Shown: positions 14,257-21,840 of the stretch, in pieces | Numbering within the stretch: the stretch's first letter is position 1 | Layout of the letters: every line of letters begins with the position of its first letter | Source: Micromonospora endophytica | Lineage (GTDB): Bacteria > Actinomycetota > Actinomycetes > Mycobacteriales > Micromonosporaceae | Length of the DNA stretch: 32,786 nt | Reading direction: 5' to 3' | Assembly: GCF_003236305.1 (NCBI RefSeq) | Contig: NZ_POTX01000039.1 | Span: 1 to 32,786 of the forward strand | Translations under genes and position numbers: made by a program | The notes under the pieces: generated by a model | Seen by the model: the letters and a program-made list of their open reading frames with translations, nothing else | Database searches by the model: none | Told to the model about the DNA's origin: nothing

Positions 14257-16769
14257 CGCCGTACCTCCGGCAGCCCGAGGGCGACCGGTTGACGGCCGGC
14301 GGGTGATTGCCCGACGACGGGTACGGGTTGCCCGCGTTCGGTGACGAAGGTGATCGACGGGTCGGGCACCTCCGGGGCGTTGACGAACGAGGTGAACCGG
14401 CGCAGTCGTTCCGGATCCTCAAGCACGTCCCGCCACTCGTCGGAGTAGGCGGCGACGTGCCGCGCCATCGCGGCGTCCAGTTCCGCGCAGAGGTCGAGCG
14501 AGTCGTCCACGATCACGGCCCGCAGGTGGTCGAGTCCGCCCTCCATCGCCTCGATCCAGGCGGCGGTGCGCTGCAACCGGTCGGCGGTGCGGATGTAGTA
14601 CATCAGGAACCGGTCGATGAGCTGGATCAGCGCCTCGGTGGACAGGTCGGTGGCGAACAGGTCGGCGTGCCGGGGCCGGAAGCCCCCGTTGCCGCCGACG
14701 TAGAGGTTCCAGCCGGTCTCGGTGGCGATGATGCCGAAGTCCTTGCTGCGGGCCTCGGCGCACTCCCGGGCACATCCGGAGACCGCCGATTTGATCTTGT
14801 GCGGGGCGCGGAGCCCCCGGTAGCGCAACTCCAGGGCGACGGCGAGGCCGACCGAGTCCTGCACCCCGTACCGGCACCAGGTGGAACCGACACAGGACTT
14901 CACCGTACGCAGCGCCTTGCCGTACGCGTGCCCGGACTCGAAGCCGGCGTCGACCAGCCGGCGCCAGATCTGCGGCAGTTGGTCGACCCGGGCCCCGAAC
15001 AGGTCGATCCGCTGCCCGCCGGTGATCTTGGTGTAGAGGTTGAAGTCCCGGGCCACCTCGCCGATGACTATCAGCTTCTCCGGGGTGATCTCACCGCCGG
15101 GGATCCGGGGCACCACCGAGTAGCTTCCGTCGCGTTGCAGGTTCGCCAGGAAGTGGTCGTTGGTGTCCTGAAGGGACGCCTGCTCGCCGTCGAGGATGTG
15201 CCCGTTGCCGAGCGAGGCGAGGATCGAGGCGACGACCGGTTTGCAGGTGTCACAGCCCCGCCCTCGGCCGTGCTCGGCGAGCAGCCGGGAGAAGGTCCGG
15301 ATGCCGCGTACCCGGACGATGTCGAACAGCTCCTGCCGGCTGACGTCGAAGTGCTCGCAGAGCGCCTTCGACTGGACCACGCCTGCCGCGTCGAGCAACT
15401 GCTTGAGCATCGGCACACAGGAGCCGCAGCTGGTGCCGGCGCGGGTGCACGCCTTCAGCGCGGGCACATCCGTGCAGCCACCGGCGATGGCCGTGTCGAT
15501 GTCCGCCCGGGTGACCGCGTTGCAGGAGCAGACCTGCGCGGCGGCGGGCAACGCGCCGGCCGTGGCACCCGCCGCACCCTCGGGGGCCAGCAGCGCCAAC
15601 GGCGGCGCCGGCAGCGGCCCGCCCACACTCGCGCGCAACGTCGGGTACGCCTCCGCGTCACCGACCAGCACCCCGCCGAGCAGCGTCTTCGCGTCGTCGG
15701 AGAGGACCAGTTTGGCGTAGACCCGGGTGGCCGGATCGATCCAGGTCACGTCCAGGCAGCCCGGTGTGGTGCCGTGCGCGTCGCCGAACGAGGCCACGTC
15801 GACGCCGAGCAGCTTCAGCTTGGTGGCGGTGTCCGCGCCGGGGAAGGTGGCCGCCCCGCCGACCAGCCGGTCGGCCACCACCTCGGCCATCGCGTAACCC
15901 GGGGCGACCAGTCCGTAGCAGGTGCCCTCGACCGCAGCGCACTCGCCGACCGCGTAGATCCGCTCGTCGGAGGTCCGGCAGGCGGTGTCCACGGCCACCC
16001 CGCCGCGCGGGCCGACGTCGAGCCCGGCCGCGCGGGCCAAATCGTCGCGGGGCCGGATGCCGGCGGCCACCACCACCAGGTCGGCGTCGAGCACCGCGCC
16101 GTCGGCCAACTCCAGGGCGGCGACCGCGCCGTCCGGGCCGGCCCGCAGCGCCGTGGTGGCCACCCCGAGGTGGCAGGTCACGCCCAGCTCCTCCACGTAG
16201 CGGCGGAGCATCGCACCACCGGCGGTGTCCACCTGTACCGGCATCAGCCGGGGCGCGAACTCCACCACGCTGGTGGTCAACCCGAGCAGGCGCAGCGCGT
16301 TCGCCGCCTCCAACCCGAGCAGGCCGCCGCCGATCACCGCGCCGGTACTCCGGCCCTGGGCGTGCTCGCGGATCGCGGTCAGGTCGTCCAGGGTGCGGTA
16401 GACGAAGACGCCGGGCAGGTCCACCCCGGCCACCGGCGGCACGAACGGGTACGACCCGGTGGCCAGCACCAGCACGTCGTACGGATGCTCACCGGCGGCG
16501 GTGGTCACCACCCGGCGTGCCCGGTCCACGCCGGTGGCCGGCTCGCCGAGGCGCAACTCGACCCCGTCGTGCGGGGTGTGCAGGCTCAGCTCGTCGGCGT
16601 CCACCCCGTCGAAGTACGCCGACAGCCGCACCCGGTCGTACGCCGGGCGGCTCTCCTCGGCGAGTACGGTGACCCGCCATCGTCCCTGCGTGTCGCGGTC
16701 GCGCAGCGCGTCGACGAACCGCTGCCCGACCATGCCGTTACCGATGACGACCACGTTGCCGCCGCTCAT
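14253..16769 (-). CDS. nirB: Assimilatory nitrite reductase [NAD(P)H] large subunit
   Basis: An 838-residue siroheme enzyme that reduces nitrite to ammonium in the cytoplasm with six electrons. Residues 1-310 form the FAD/NAD(P)H module (VVVIGNGMVGQRFVDAL, VLATGSYPFVPP, GAVIGGGLLGLEAA, IYAVGECA). A BFD-type [2Fe-2S] module has Cys414, Cys416, Cys448 and Cys451. A further CxxC pair follows at Cys506/Cys509. Two ferredoxin-like half domains come next. The [4Fe-4S]-siroheme ligands are Cys626 and Cys632 (SCVGSTWCRYG) and Cys666 and Cys670 (SGCAREC). Length and order are standard for NirB. The ATG at 16769 overlaps the upstream reductase stop, and the stop overlaps nirD, both as ATGA. The true start is supported by the immediate Rossmann GxGxxG. 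Expression is presumably driven from the GlnR-controlled nasA promoter. Confidence 0.95.
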   Translation of the reverse strand: MSGGNVVVIGNGMVGQRFVDALRDRDTQGRWRVTVLAEESRPAYDRVRLSAYFDGVDADELSLHTPHDGVELRLGEPATGVDRARRVVTTAAGEHPYDVLVLATGSYPFVPPVAGVDLPGVFVYRTLDDLTAIREHAQGRSTGAVIGGGLLGLEAANALRLLGLTTSVVEFAPRLMPVQVDTAGGAMLRRYVEELGVTCHLGVATTALRAGPDGAVAALELADGAVLDADLVVVAAGIRPRDDLARAAGLDVGPRGGVAVDTACRTSDERIYAVGECAAVEGTCYGLVAPGYAMAEVVADRLVGGAATFPGADTATKLKLLGVDVASFGDAHGTTPGCLDVTWIDPATRVYAKLVLSDDAKTLLGGVLVGDAEAYPTLRASVGGPLPAPPLALLAPEGAAGATAGALPAAAQVCSCNAVTRADIDTAIAGGCTDVPALKACTRAGTSCGSCVPMLKQLLDAAGVVQSKALCEHFDVSRQELFDIVRVRGIRTFSRLLAEHGRGRGCDTCKPVVASILASLGNGHILDGEQASLQDTNDHFLANLQRDGSYSVVPRIPGGEITPEKLIVIGEVARDFNLYTKITGGQRIDLFGARVDQLPQIWRRLVDAGFESGHAYGKALRTVKSCVGSTWCRYGVQDSVGLAVALELRYRGLRAPHKIKSAVSGCARECAEARSKDFGIIATETGWNLYVGGNGGFRPRHADLFATDLSTEALIQLIDRFLMYYIRTADRLQRTAAWIEAMEGGLDHLRAVIVDDSLDLCAELDAAMARHVAAYSDEWRDVLEDPERLRRFTSFVNAPEVPDPSITFVTERGQPVPVVGQSPAGRQPVALGLPEVRR

Positions 16770-18202
16770 CGCGTCACCTCCACTGGATCGGCTCTGGAGA
16801 GCCAGTCGACGATGCCGGCGATCGCGTCGCGGCACCCGCCGCAACCGGTGCCGGCCCGGGTGCCCGCGACGACCGCGTCGACGCTGCGGGCTCCGCCGCG
16901 CCAGCAGCTCACCAGCGCGCCCTTGCTCACCGTGTTGCACTGGCACACGGTGGCCGCGTCCGGCATCAGCGCCGGCGACGCGGCCGGGGTCGCGACGTCG
17001 CCGCCGACGGCCCGGCCTAGCAGCAGCGCGCGCCGGTCGGCGGGCACCGGCTGACCCCGGTCGAACAGTTGGATCACGGTGCCCACCGACGGGTTGTCGC
17101 CGAGCAGGATCGCCCCGGCCAACCGGCCGTCGTGAATGCGCAGTCGTGCGTACGTGCCGCGGGCCGGGTCGGCGAAGGTCAGCTCCTCGCCGGGGCCGTC
17201 CGCCGGATCACCCATCGCGGCGAGGTCGATCCCGGCCGCCTTGAGCCGGGTCACCACCGGCCGGGCCCGGTACCGGGCCCGGGGATCCTCGCCGGTCAGC
17301 AGCTGGGCGACCACCCGGGCCTGCGCCCAGGCCGGCGCCACCAGCCCGGTCGGTCCGCCGCCGTGCTCGGCGCAGTCGCCGATCGCCGAGATGCGCGGGT
17401 CGCTGCTGCGCAGCTGGTCATCGACGAGCACACCCCGCCGCACGGCCAACCCGGCCGCTTCGGCCAGCGCGGTGTCGGGACGTACCCCGCAGGCGAGCAC
17501 CAGCAGGTCGGCGTCGAGCACCGTACCGTCGGAGAGTTCCAGGCGTACCCCGGCGGCGTCGGCCGCGACCGCGACCGGCGCGACGGCCAGGTGGGCGGTC
17601 ACGCCGAGATCGGCGAGCGTGTCGGCGAGCATGGCGCCGGCGGCCGGGTCGAGCTGGCGCTCCATCAGGTACGGCACCCGGTGCACCACCCCGACGTCCA
17701 GGCCCCGGGCGGCCAGCCCTCGGGCCGCCTCCAGCCCGAGCAGCCCGCCGCCGAGCACCAGGGCGCGCCGGGCACCGTCGGCGAGGGCACGGATGCGCCG
17801 GCAGTCGTCGAGGGTGCGGAAAGCGACCACCCGGTCCGGCAGCCGTCGCGGGTCGAGGCCGGGCAGCGGCGGCACCACCGGCCGGCTGCCGGTGGCGAGC
17901 ACCAGGTGCGCGTACCGGATGGTGTCGCCGTCGTCGGTGCGTACCTGCCGGGTGGTGCGGTCGATCGCGCGGACCGTGACTCCGGTGCGGACGTCGACGC
18001 CGCGCCCGGCGACCTCCGCCAGCTCCACCGCCGACTCGCCGATCTTCCCGGCCAGCAGCGTGGAGAGCATGATCCGGTTGTACGCCCGGTGCGGCTCCGC
18101 GCCGAGCACGGTGACCTTCAGGTCCTCGCCCCGGGCGTACAGCTCCCCGGCGAGCCGGGCGCCCGCCATCCCGTTGCCGACCACCACTATCTGTTCGGTC
18201 AT
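16766..18202 (-). CDS. FAD-dependent NAD(P)H reductase with BFD [2Fe-2S] domain, nitrate reductase electron-transfer subunit (NasB-like)
   Basis: A 478-residue flavoprotein closely related to the N-terminal half of NirB. FAD binding is shown by IVVVGNGMAGARLAGEL at the N-terminus, LVLATGSRPVVPPLPG near 115, and RISAIGDCAEHG near 300. NAD(P) binding is shown by LVLGGGLLGLEAARGL near 160. The C-terminal BFD domain has Cys420, Cys422, Cys454 and Cys457 (CQCN ... TGCGGC). It most likely passes electrons from NAD(P)H to NasA, like the NasB/NasC reductases of other bacteria. The ATG at 18202 overlaps the nasA stop and the stop overlaps nirB, both ATGA. Paralogy with NirB suggests duplication of the flavin/BFD module within the pathway. 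Confidence 0.88.
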   Translation of the reverse strand: MTEQIVVVGNGMAGARLAGELYARGEDLKVTVLGAEPHRAYNRIMLSTLLAGKIGESAVELAEVAGRGVDVRTGVTVRAIDRTTRQVRTDDGDTIRYAHLVLATGSRPVVPPLPGLDPRRLPDRVVAFRTLDDCRRIRALADGARRALVLGGGLLGLEAARGLAARGLDVGVVHRVPYLMERQLDPAAGAMLADTLADLGVTAHLAVAPVAVAADAAGVRLELSDGTVLDADLLVLACGVRPDTALAEAAGLAVRRGVLVDDQLRSSDPRISAIGDCAEHGGGPTGLVAPAWAQARVVAQLLTGEDPRARYRARPVVTRLKAAGIDLAAMGDPADGPGEELTFADPARGTYARLRIHDGRLAGAILLGDNPSVGTVIQLFDRGQPVPADRRALLLGRAVGGDVATPAASPALMPDAATVCQCNTVSKGALVSCWRGGARSVDAVVAGTRAGTGCGGCRDAIAGIVDWLSRADPVEVTR

Positions 18203-20400
18203 GACGTGCCCGCCTTCTCCACCCGGACCGCGCAGATCTTGAACTCGGGCATGCCGGAGATCGGGTCTACCGCGTCGTTGGTGACCGAGTTGGCCCGCGC
18301 CGCCCCACCCCAGTGGAAGGGGGCGAAGACGGTGTCCGGCCGGATGGCCGCGCTGAGCCGCGCGGGCGCGTGGAACTCGCCGCGCCGGGAGACCACCCGC
18401 ACCGGCTCGCCCTCGGTCACCTCCAGCCGGTCGGCGAGGTCGGGGTGCAGCTCCACGAACGCCTGCGGCGCGGCCCGCCGCAACGCGCCCACCCGGCGGG
18501 TCTGGTTGCCGGACTGGTACTGGGCCAGCACCCGCCCGGTGGTGAAGTACAGCGGATACTCGGCGCAGACCTCCTCGGCGGCCGGCCGGTGCTCGACCGG
18601 ATGGAACCGGGCCAGCCCGTCCGGGGTGGCGAACCGGTCGGCGAAGAGCCGGGGGGAGTCCGCCTCGTCCTCGTCCGGGCACGGCCAGAAGACCCCGTCG
18701 GCGGCGTCGATCCGCTCCCAGCTGATCCCGGCGTAGTCGGCGAGCCCACCGGCCGAGGCCCGCCGCAACTCGTCGAAGACCGCCCGCGGATCCGCGCCGT
18801 GCTCGCCGTCTGTGGCGTCCGCGCCGTCTGCCGCGTGCTCGATGGTTGTTAACAGGGGGCCCTTCCTATGCGCGAGGCGGTAAGAGGGGGCCCCTCCTTT
18901 CAAGCGGGTGGTGAGGGTGGTGAGGATTTGCAGGTCGGTGCGGACGCCGGGCGGGGGGCGGTGCAGCGCACGGCGGCGCAGCACCCGGCCCTCCAGGTTG
19001 GTCATGGTGCCGTCCTCCTCGGCCCACTGCGCGGTGGGCAGCACCACGTCGGCCAACGCGGCCGTCTCGGAGAGCAGGAAGTCGGCCACGACCAGCAGGT
19101 CCAGGTCGCGTAGCCGGCCCTCGATCCGGGCCGCGCGGGGTGCGGAGACCACCGGGTTGGAGCCGAAGACCAGCAACGCCCGTGGGCCTGAGGCGGTGCC
19201 CAGCGAGTCCAGCAACTGGTACGCCGGCACGCCCGGTCCGGGCAGCTCGTCGGCGGACACCCCCCACACCCGGGCGACGTGGGCGCGGGCCTCGGGGTCG
19301 TCGATCTTCCGGTACCCGGGGAGCTGGTCGGCCTTCTGCCCGTGCTCCCGGCCGCCCTGCCCGTTGCCCTGCCCGGTCAGGCAGCCGTACCCGGAGCCGG
19401 GGCGGCCGGGCAGGCCGAGCGCGAGCGCCAGGTTGACGAAGCCGGTGACCGTGTCGACGCCCTTGGCGTGCTGTTCCGCGCCGCGCGCGGTGAGGATGAT
19501 GGCCCGCTGGGCGGTGCCGAGGGCGCGTGCCGTCTCCTCCAGGTCGGCCACGGGTACGCCGGAGAGCGCCTCGGCGCGGGCCGGCCACCAACCCGCCACG
19601 GTCCGGCGTACGGCGGTGAAGCCGGTGGTGCGGTTGGCGACGTACGACTCGTCGACGTAGCCGGCGGTCAACGCGATGTGCAGCAGCGCGTTGGCCACCG
19701 CCAGGTCGGTGCCGGGCAGGGGTTGCAGATGCAGATCGGCCTGCCGGGCGGTGGCGGTCAGCCGAGGGTCGACCACGATCAGCTTGCCGCCTCGCTGCCG
19801 CTGCTCGGTCAGCCAGCGCATCAGCGGCGGCATGGTCTCCGCCGGGTTCGCGCCGACCAGCAGCAGGGTGTCCGCCCGGCCGAGGTCGGAGAGCGGGAAC
19901 GGCAGTCCCCGGTCGACGCCGAAGGCACGCATGCCCGCCGCGGCCGCCGAGGACATGCAGAACCGCCCGTTGTAGTCGATGTTCCGGGTGCCCAGCGTCA
20001 CCCGGGCGAACCGGCCCAGCGCGTATGCCTTCTCGTTGGTCAGCCCGCCGCCGCCGAAGACCGCGACCGCGTCGCGGCCGTGCCGTTGCTGGGTGTCGCG
20101 AAGGCCGGTGACGATCCGGTCCAGCGCGGCGTCCCAACTCGCCGGGCGCAGCTCGCCGCTGACCGGGTCGCGCAGCAACGGGGTGGTCAGCCGGTCCGGG
20201 TGGGTCAGCAGTTCGGCCGAGGTCCAGCCCTTCTGGCACAGCCCGCCCCGGTTGGTGGGGAACTCCCGGGGCAGCACGGTCACCTGGCCGTGCTCCTCAC
20301 GCAGCGTCATCCCACATTGGAGGGCGCAGTACGGGCAGTGCGTCGCCACCTCGCGGGGTGCGGGCCCCGGTAGCGTCGCCGTTCGTGCACCGTCTGTCAT
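18199..20400 (-). CDS. nasA: Assimilatory nitrate reductase catalytic subunit (molybdopterin), with a repeat-derived insertion
   Basis: A 733-residue molybdopterin oxidoreductase that reduces nitrate to nitrite. The [4Fe-4S] cluster ligands are Cys22, Cys25, Cys29 and Cys55 (CPYCALQC ... GGLCQKG). The Mo ligand is probably Cys148 in NGRFCMSSAAAA. Downstream are LLLVGANPAETMPPLMRWL and the C-terminal molydopterin dinucleotide-binding part beginning YPLYFTTGRVLAQYQSGNQT. Family members run straight from the helix ending LTTRL to DPRAVFDELRRASAGG. Here residues 500-520 (LKGGAPSYRLAHRKGPLLTTI region) are encoded by a 56-bp dispersed repeat, in frame. That stretch holds the only TTA codon of the gene (Leu517). 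No Shine-Dalgarno sequence precedes the ATG at 20400, and a GlnR-type box sits 25-62 bases upstream, so the message may be leaderless. First gene of the nas-nir-nnaR operon. Confidence 0.93.
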   Translation of the reverse strand: MTDGARTATLPGPAPREVATHCPYCALQCGMTLREEHGQVTVLPREFPTNRGGLCQKGWTSAELLTHPDRLTTPLLRDPVSGELRPASWDAALDRIVTGLRDTQQRHGRDAVAVFGGGGLTNEKAYALGRFARVTLGTRNIDYNGRFCMSSAAAAGMRAFGVDRGLPFPLSDLGRADTLLLVGANPAETMPPLMRWLTEQRQRGGKLIVVDPRLTATARQADLHLQPLPGTDLAVANALLHIALTAGYVDESYVANRTTGFTAVRRTVAGWWPARAEALSGVPVADLEETARALGTAQRAIILTARGAEQHAKGVDTVTGFVNLALALGLPGRPGSGYGCLTGQGNGQGGREHGQKADQLPGYRKIDDPEARAHVARVWGVSADELPGPGVPAYQLLDSLGTASGPRALLVFGSNPVVSAPRAARIEGRLRDLDLLVVADFLLSETAALADVVLPTAQWAEEDGTMTNLEGRVLRRRALHRPPPGVRTDLQILTTLTTRLKGGAPSYRLAHRKGPLLTTIEHAADGADATDGEHGADPRAVFDELRRASAGGLADYAGISWERIDAADGVFWPCPDEDEADSPRLFADRFATPDGLARFHPVEHRPAAEEVCAEYPLYFTTGRVLAQYQSGNQTRRVGALRRAAPQAFVELHPDLADRLEVTEGEPVRVVSRRGEFHAPARLSAAIRPDTVFAPFHWGGAARANSVTNDAVDPISGMPEFKICAVRVEKAGTS
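18847..18902 (-). repeat. 56-bp GGGGCCCC/GTTAAC dispersed repeat, copy A (inside nasA)
   Basis: Read on the minus strand this copy aligns without gaps to copy B at 25917-25972, with 46 of 56 bases identical. It holds two GGGCCCCC cores and ends GTTAACA. The differences cluster in the linker between the cores (alignment columns 30-40), as expected of a conserved hairpin with a variable loop. It encodes residues 500-518 of NasA in frame, including TTA for Leu517. No transposase is present, so it resembles a MITE or REP-type element. Confidence 0.85.
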
Positions 20401-20424
20401 GTCGGCAAAGCGTGCCGTTGGGCG

Positions 20425-20462
20425 GTTTCCGGTCCGCGTCCCGTTTGTTTCGGCCCTGTCAA
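20425..20462 (-). promoter_or_regulatory. GlnR-type operator upstream of nasA
   Basis: On the minus strand the bases read TTGAC-N6-GAAAC-N6-GACGC-N6-GAAAC. This has exactly the 11-bp periodicity of the actinobacterial GlnR box (gTnAC-n6-GnAAC, twice). Both GAAAC boxes are perfect; the first a-box matches three of four fixed bases and the second matches two. The centre is about 43 bp upstream of the nasA ATG, an activator-like position if transcription starts at the A of the ATG. GlnR control of nitrate genes is established in Streptomyces and mycobacteria. Confidence 0.7.
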
Positions 20463-20507
20463 GAGCCGCTCACACCGCACGATGGCTGCGGGCCGGCTCG
20501 TCGGGTC

Positions 20508-20513
20508 TAGAAT
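20508..20513 (+). promoter_or_regulatory. Candidate -10 element (TAGAAT) of the methyltransferase gene
   Basis: TAGAAT is close to the vegetative -10 consensus and is followed by an A/T-rich stretch unusual for this genome. Initiation near 20520 would leave a 37-base leader carrying GAGGGA (20542-20547) before the GTG at 20557. No good -35 is visible. Confidence 0.35.
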
Positions 20514-20556
20514 GTGGAACAAATTTCCTATTATTCGGGACGAGGGAGTGGTTCGC

Positions 20557-21270
20557 GTGGATGTCGCTCAGGTGTTCGACGCGGTGGCCGGTGACTACGA
20601 CGCGCCGCGGCGCCGGCTGGTGCCCTGCTTCGACGGGTTCTACGGCACGGCGGTCGAGGTGGCCGAACCGCCGCTGCGGGCCGCCCTCGCCGCCGGCCGT
20701 ACGCCCGATCTGCTGGACCTGGGTGCCGGCACCGGCCTGCTGTCGTCGCTGCTGGCCACCGCCGTGCCCGAGGCCCGGCTGACCCTTGTCGACGCCGCCC
20801 CGAAGATGTTGGCGGTCGCCGCCGAGCGGCTCACCGCGCGCGACGTGGCGCACCGGGTGGTCGTCGCGGACCTGGCCGACCCGCTGCCCGCCGGCCGCTA
20901 CGACGCGGTGGTCAGCGCGCTGGCCATCCACCATCTCGACGACGCCGGTAAGCGGGAGCTGTACCGGCGGGTGGCCGGGGTGCTGCGGCCCGGCGGGGTG
21001 TTCGTCAACGCCGAGCAGGTCGCCGGTCCCACCCCCGAACTGGACCGGCGATACCACCAGGTCTGGTTGGCGCAGGTCGCCGCGCTCGGCTCGGACGCCG
21101 CCGAGATCGCCGCCGCCGAACAGCGGATGTCGTACGACCGGCCCGCGCCGGTGGCGGAGCAGTGCCGCTGGCTCACCGAGGCCGGCCTGGTGGAGGTGGA
21201 CTGTTTCTTCAAGGCGTGGCGGTTCGCCGTCTTCGGCGGTCGCGCCCCGGAAGGTTCGGAGGATGACTGA
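20557..21270 (+). CDS. Class I SAM-dependent methyltransferase
   Basis: A 237-residue protein if GTG 20557 is used; GTG 20548 is also in frame but sits against the GAGGGA ribosome site, which is nine bases from 20557. The N-terminus VAQVFDAVAGDYDAPRRRLV is the usual UbiE/BioC-like opening. Motif I is LLDLGAGTGLLSSLLA (about residues 52-67), the acidic end of strand 2 is LTLVDAAPKML, motif II is YDAVVSALAIHHLDD and motif III is VLRPGGVFVNAEQV. A C-terminal CRWLTEAGLVEVDCFFKAW is typical of small-molecule methyltransferases. The substrate cannot be inferred. It stands alone, divergent from nasA, and its last codons contain half of the operator of the following toxin-antitoxin pair. Confidence 0.85.
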   Translation: MDVAQVFDAVAGDYDAPRRRLVPCFDGFYGTAVEVAEPPLRAALAAGRTPDLLDLGAGTGLLSSLLATAVPEARLTLVDAAPKMLAVAAERLTARDVAHRVVVADLADPLPAGRYDAVVSALAIHHLDDAGKRELYRRVAGVLRPGGVFVNAEQVAGPTPELDRRYHQVWLAQVAALGSDAAEIAAAEQRMSYDRPAPVAEQCRWLTEAGLVEVDCFFKAWRFAVFGGRAPEGSEDD

Positions 21271-21277
21271 CAGTCAT
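21263..21277. promoter_or_regulatory. Perfect palindromic operator of the toxin-antitoxin operon
   Basis: ATGACTG-A-CAGTCAT is a perfect 7-bp inverted repeat with a 1-base centre. It covers the -35 region of the antitoxin promoter (-10 TAGTCT at 21287) and overlaps the methyltransferase stop codon at 21268-21270. Ribbon-helix-helix antitoxins commonly repress their own operon from such sites. Confidence 0.7.
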
Positions 21278-21286
21278 ACCGCTGGG

Positions 21287-21292
21287 TAGTCT
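21287..21292 (+). promoter_or_regulatory. -10 element (TAGTCT) of leaderless antitoxin mRNA
   Basis: TAGTCT lies seven bases before the ATG at 21300. The GAGGAG between them ends one base from the ATG, too close to serve as a Shine-Dalgarno sequence. Confidence 0.55.
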
Positions 21293-21299
21293 GAGGAGC

Positions 21300-21557
21300 A
21301 TGACAGCCAAGGTGACCCTGTCGTTCTCCGACGAGACGATCGCTGACGCGCGGCGCTTCGCCAAGCGCGAGGGGCTGTCGCTCTCCGCCTGGATGGATCA
21401 GGCGGCCCGGGAGAAGGCGTTACGTGAGGTCTTCGCCGCGCACGCCGCCGCGGTGAGCCAGGCCGGGCTGGACCTGGAGTCCGCGTCACTTGCCGATGCC
21501 CAGGAGGTGGGCATGGTCGACGACGTGCTCTTCGGTGGTCGCCCGCGTGCTGCGTAG
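21300..21557 (+). CDS. MazE-like ribbon-helix-helix antitoxin
   Basis: An 85-residue protein. The N-terminal half, KVTLSFSDETIADARRFAKR followed by EGLSLSAWMDQAAREKALR, fits a ribbon-helix-helix DNA-binding fold: a short strand, then two helices. The acidic C-terminus with VGMVDDVLFGGRP is the likely toxin-binding tail. Together with the following MazF/PemK-like gene it forms a type II toxin-antitoxin operon. A perfect palindrome over its promoter supports autoregulation. The ATG is preceded by TAGTCT-N7, so the message is probably leaderless. The toxin start lies inside its last codons. Confidence 0.82.
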   Translation: MTAKVTLSFSDETIADARRFAKREGLSLSAWMDQAAREKALREVFAAHAAAVSQAGLDLESASLADAQEVGMVDDVLFGGRPRAA

Positions 21558-21840
21558 GGGTGAGGTCTGGCGGATCGAGGGCGCGCGGGAGCGTCTCGGG
21601 CTGGTGATCAGCTCCGACGTCTACAACTCGACAGCGGTGCCCATCGTGATCGTCACCGAGGTGGTCGAGGCGGCGTTGCTGCGTGACTCGCCGCTGGCGG
21701 TGCCGATGGGCGGCTGGGTGGTGATGCCCGACCGCATCTCGTCACCGATGAAGAAGTGGTTCACCGAGTGCGTGGACGTGGCAGATGTCGAGACCATGCG
21801 GCGGGTGGACCGGGCGCTGCGCATCATCCAGCAACTCTGA
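21547..21840 (+). CDS. MazF/PemK-like endoribonuclease toxin
   Basis: A 97-residue protein if GTG 21547 is used; GTG 21535 is in frame too and would add four residues. The opening LRRGEVWRIEGARERLGLVI is the MazF/PemK signature (RGEVW at the start of strand 1). It continues with SSDVYNSTAVPIVIVTEV and ends with a helix, TMRRVDRALRIIQQL, that matches the family C-terminus. MazF enzymes cleave single-stranded mRNA at short sequence motifs. The basic Arg in the N-terminal loop is present; the usual RP.lvis triad is altered to RLGLVIS. The gene overlaps the antitoxin by 11 bp and has no evident ribosome site, so translation is probably coupled. Confidence 0.82.
   Translation: MLRRGEVWRIEGARERLGLVISSDVYNSTAVPIVIVTEVVEAALLRDSPLAVPMGGWVVMPDRISSPMKKWFTECVDVADVETMRRVDRALRIIQQL

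Noticed and set aside
14307..17054. A 915-codon plus-strand open frame opposite nirB and the reductase gene
   Set aside because: The opposite strand has full-length NirB with every cofactor ligand. The plus-strand product is Arg/Gly/His/Val-rich without domains, a typical shadow in high-GC DNA.
18840..18905. Frameshift or pseudogene in nasA at the repeat
   Set aside because: The reading frame continues without a stop through the element and matches NasA on both sides, so the gene is intact.
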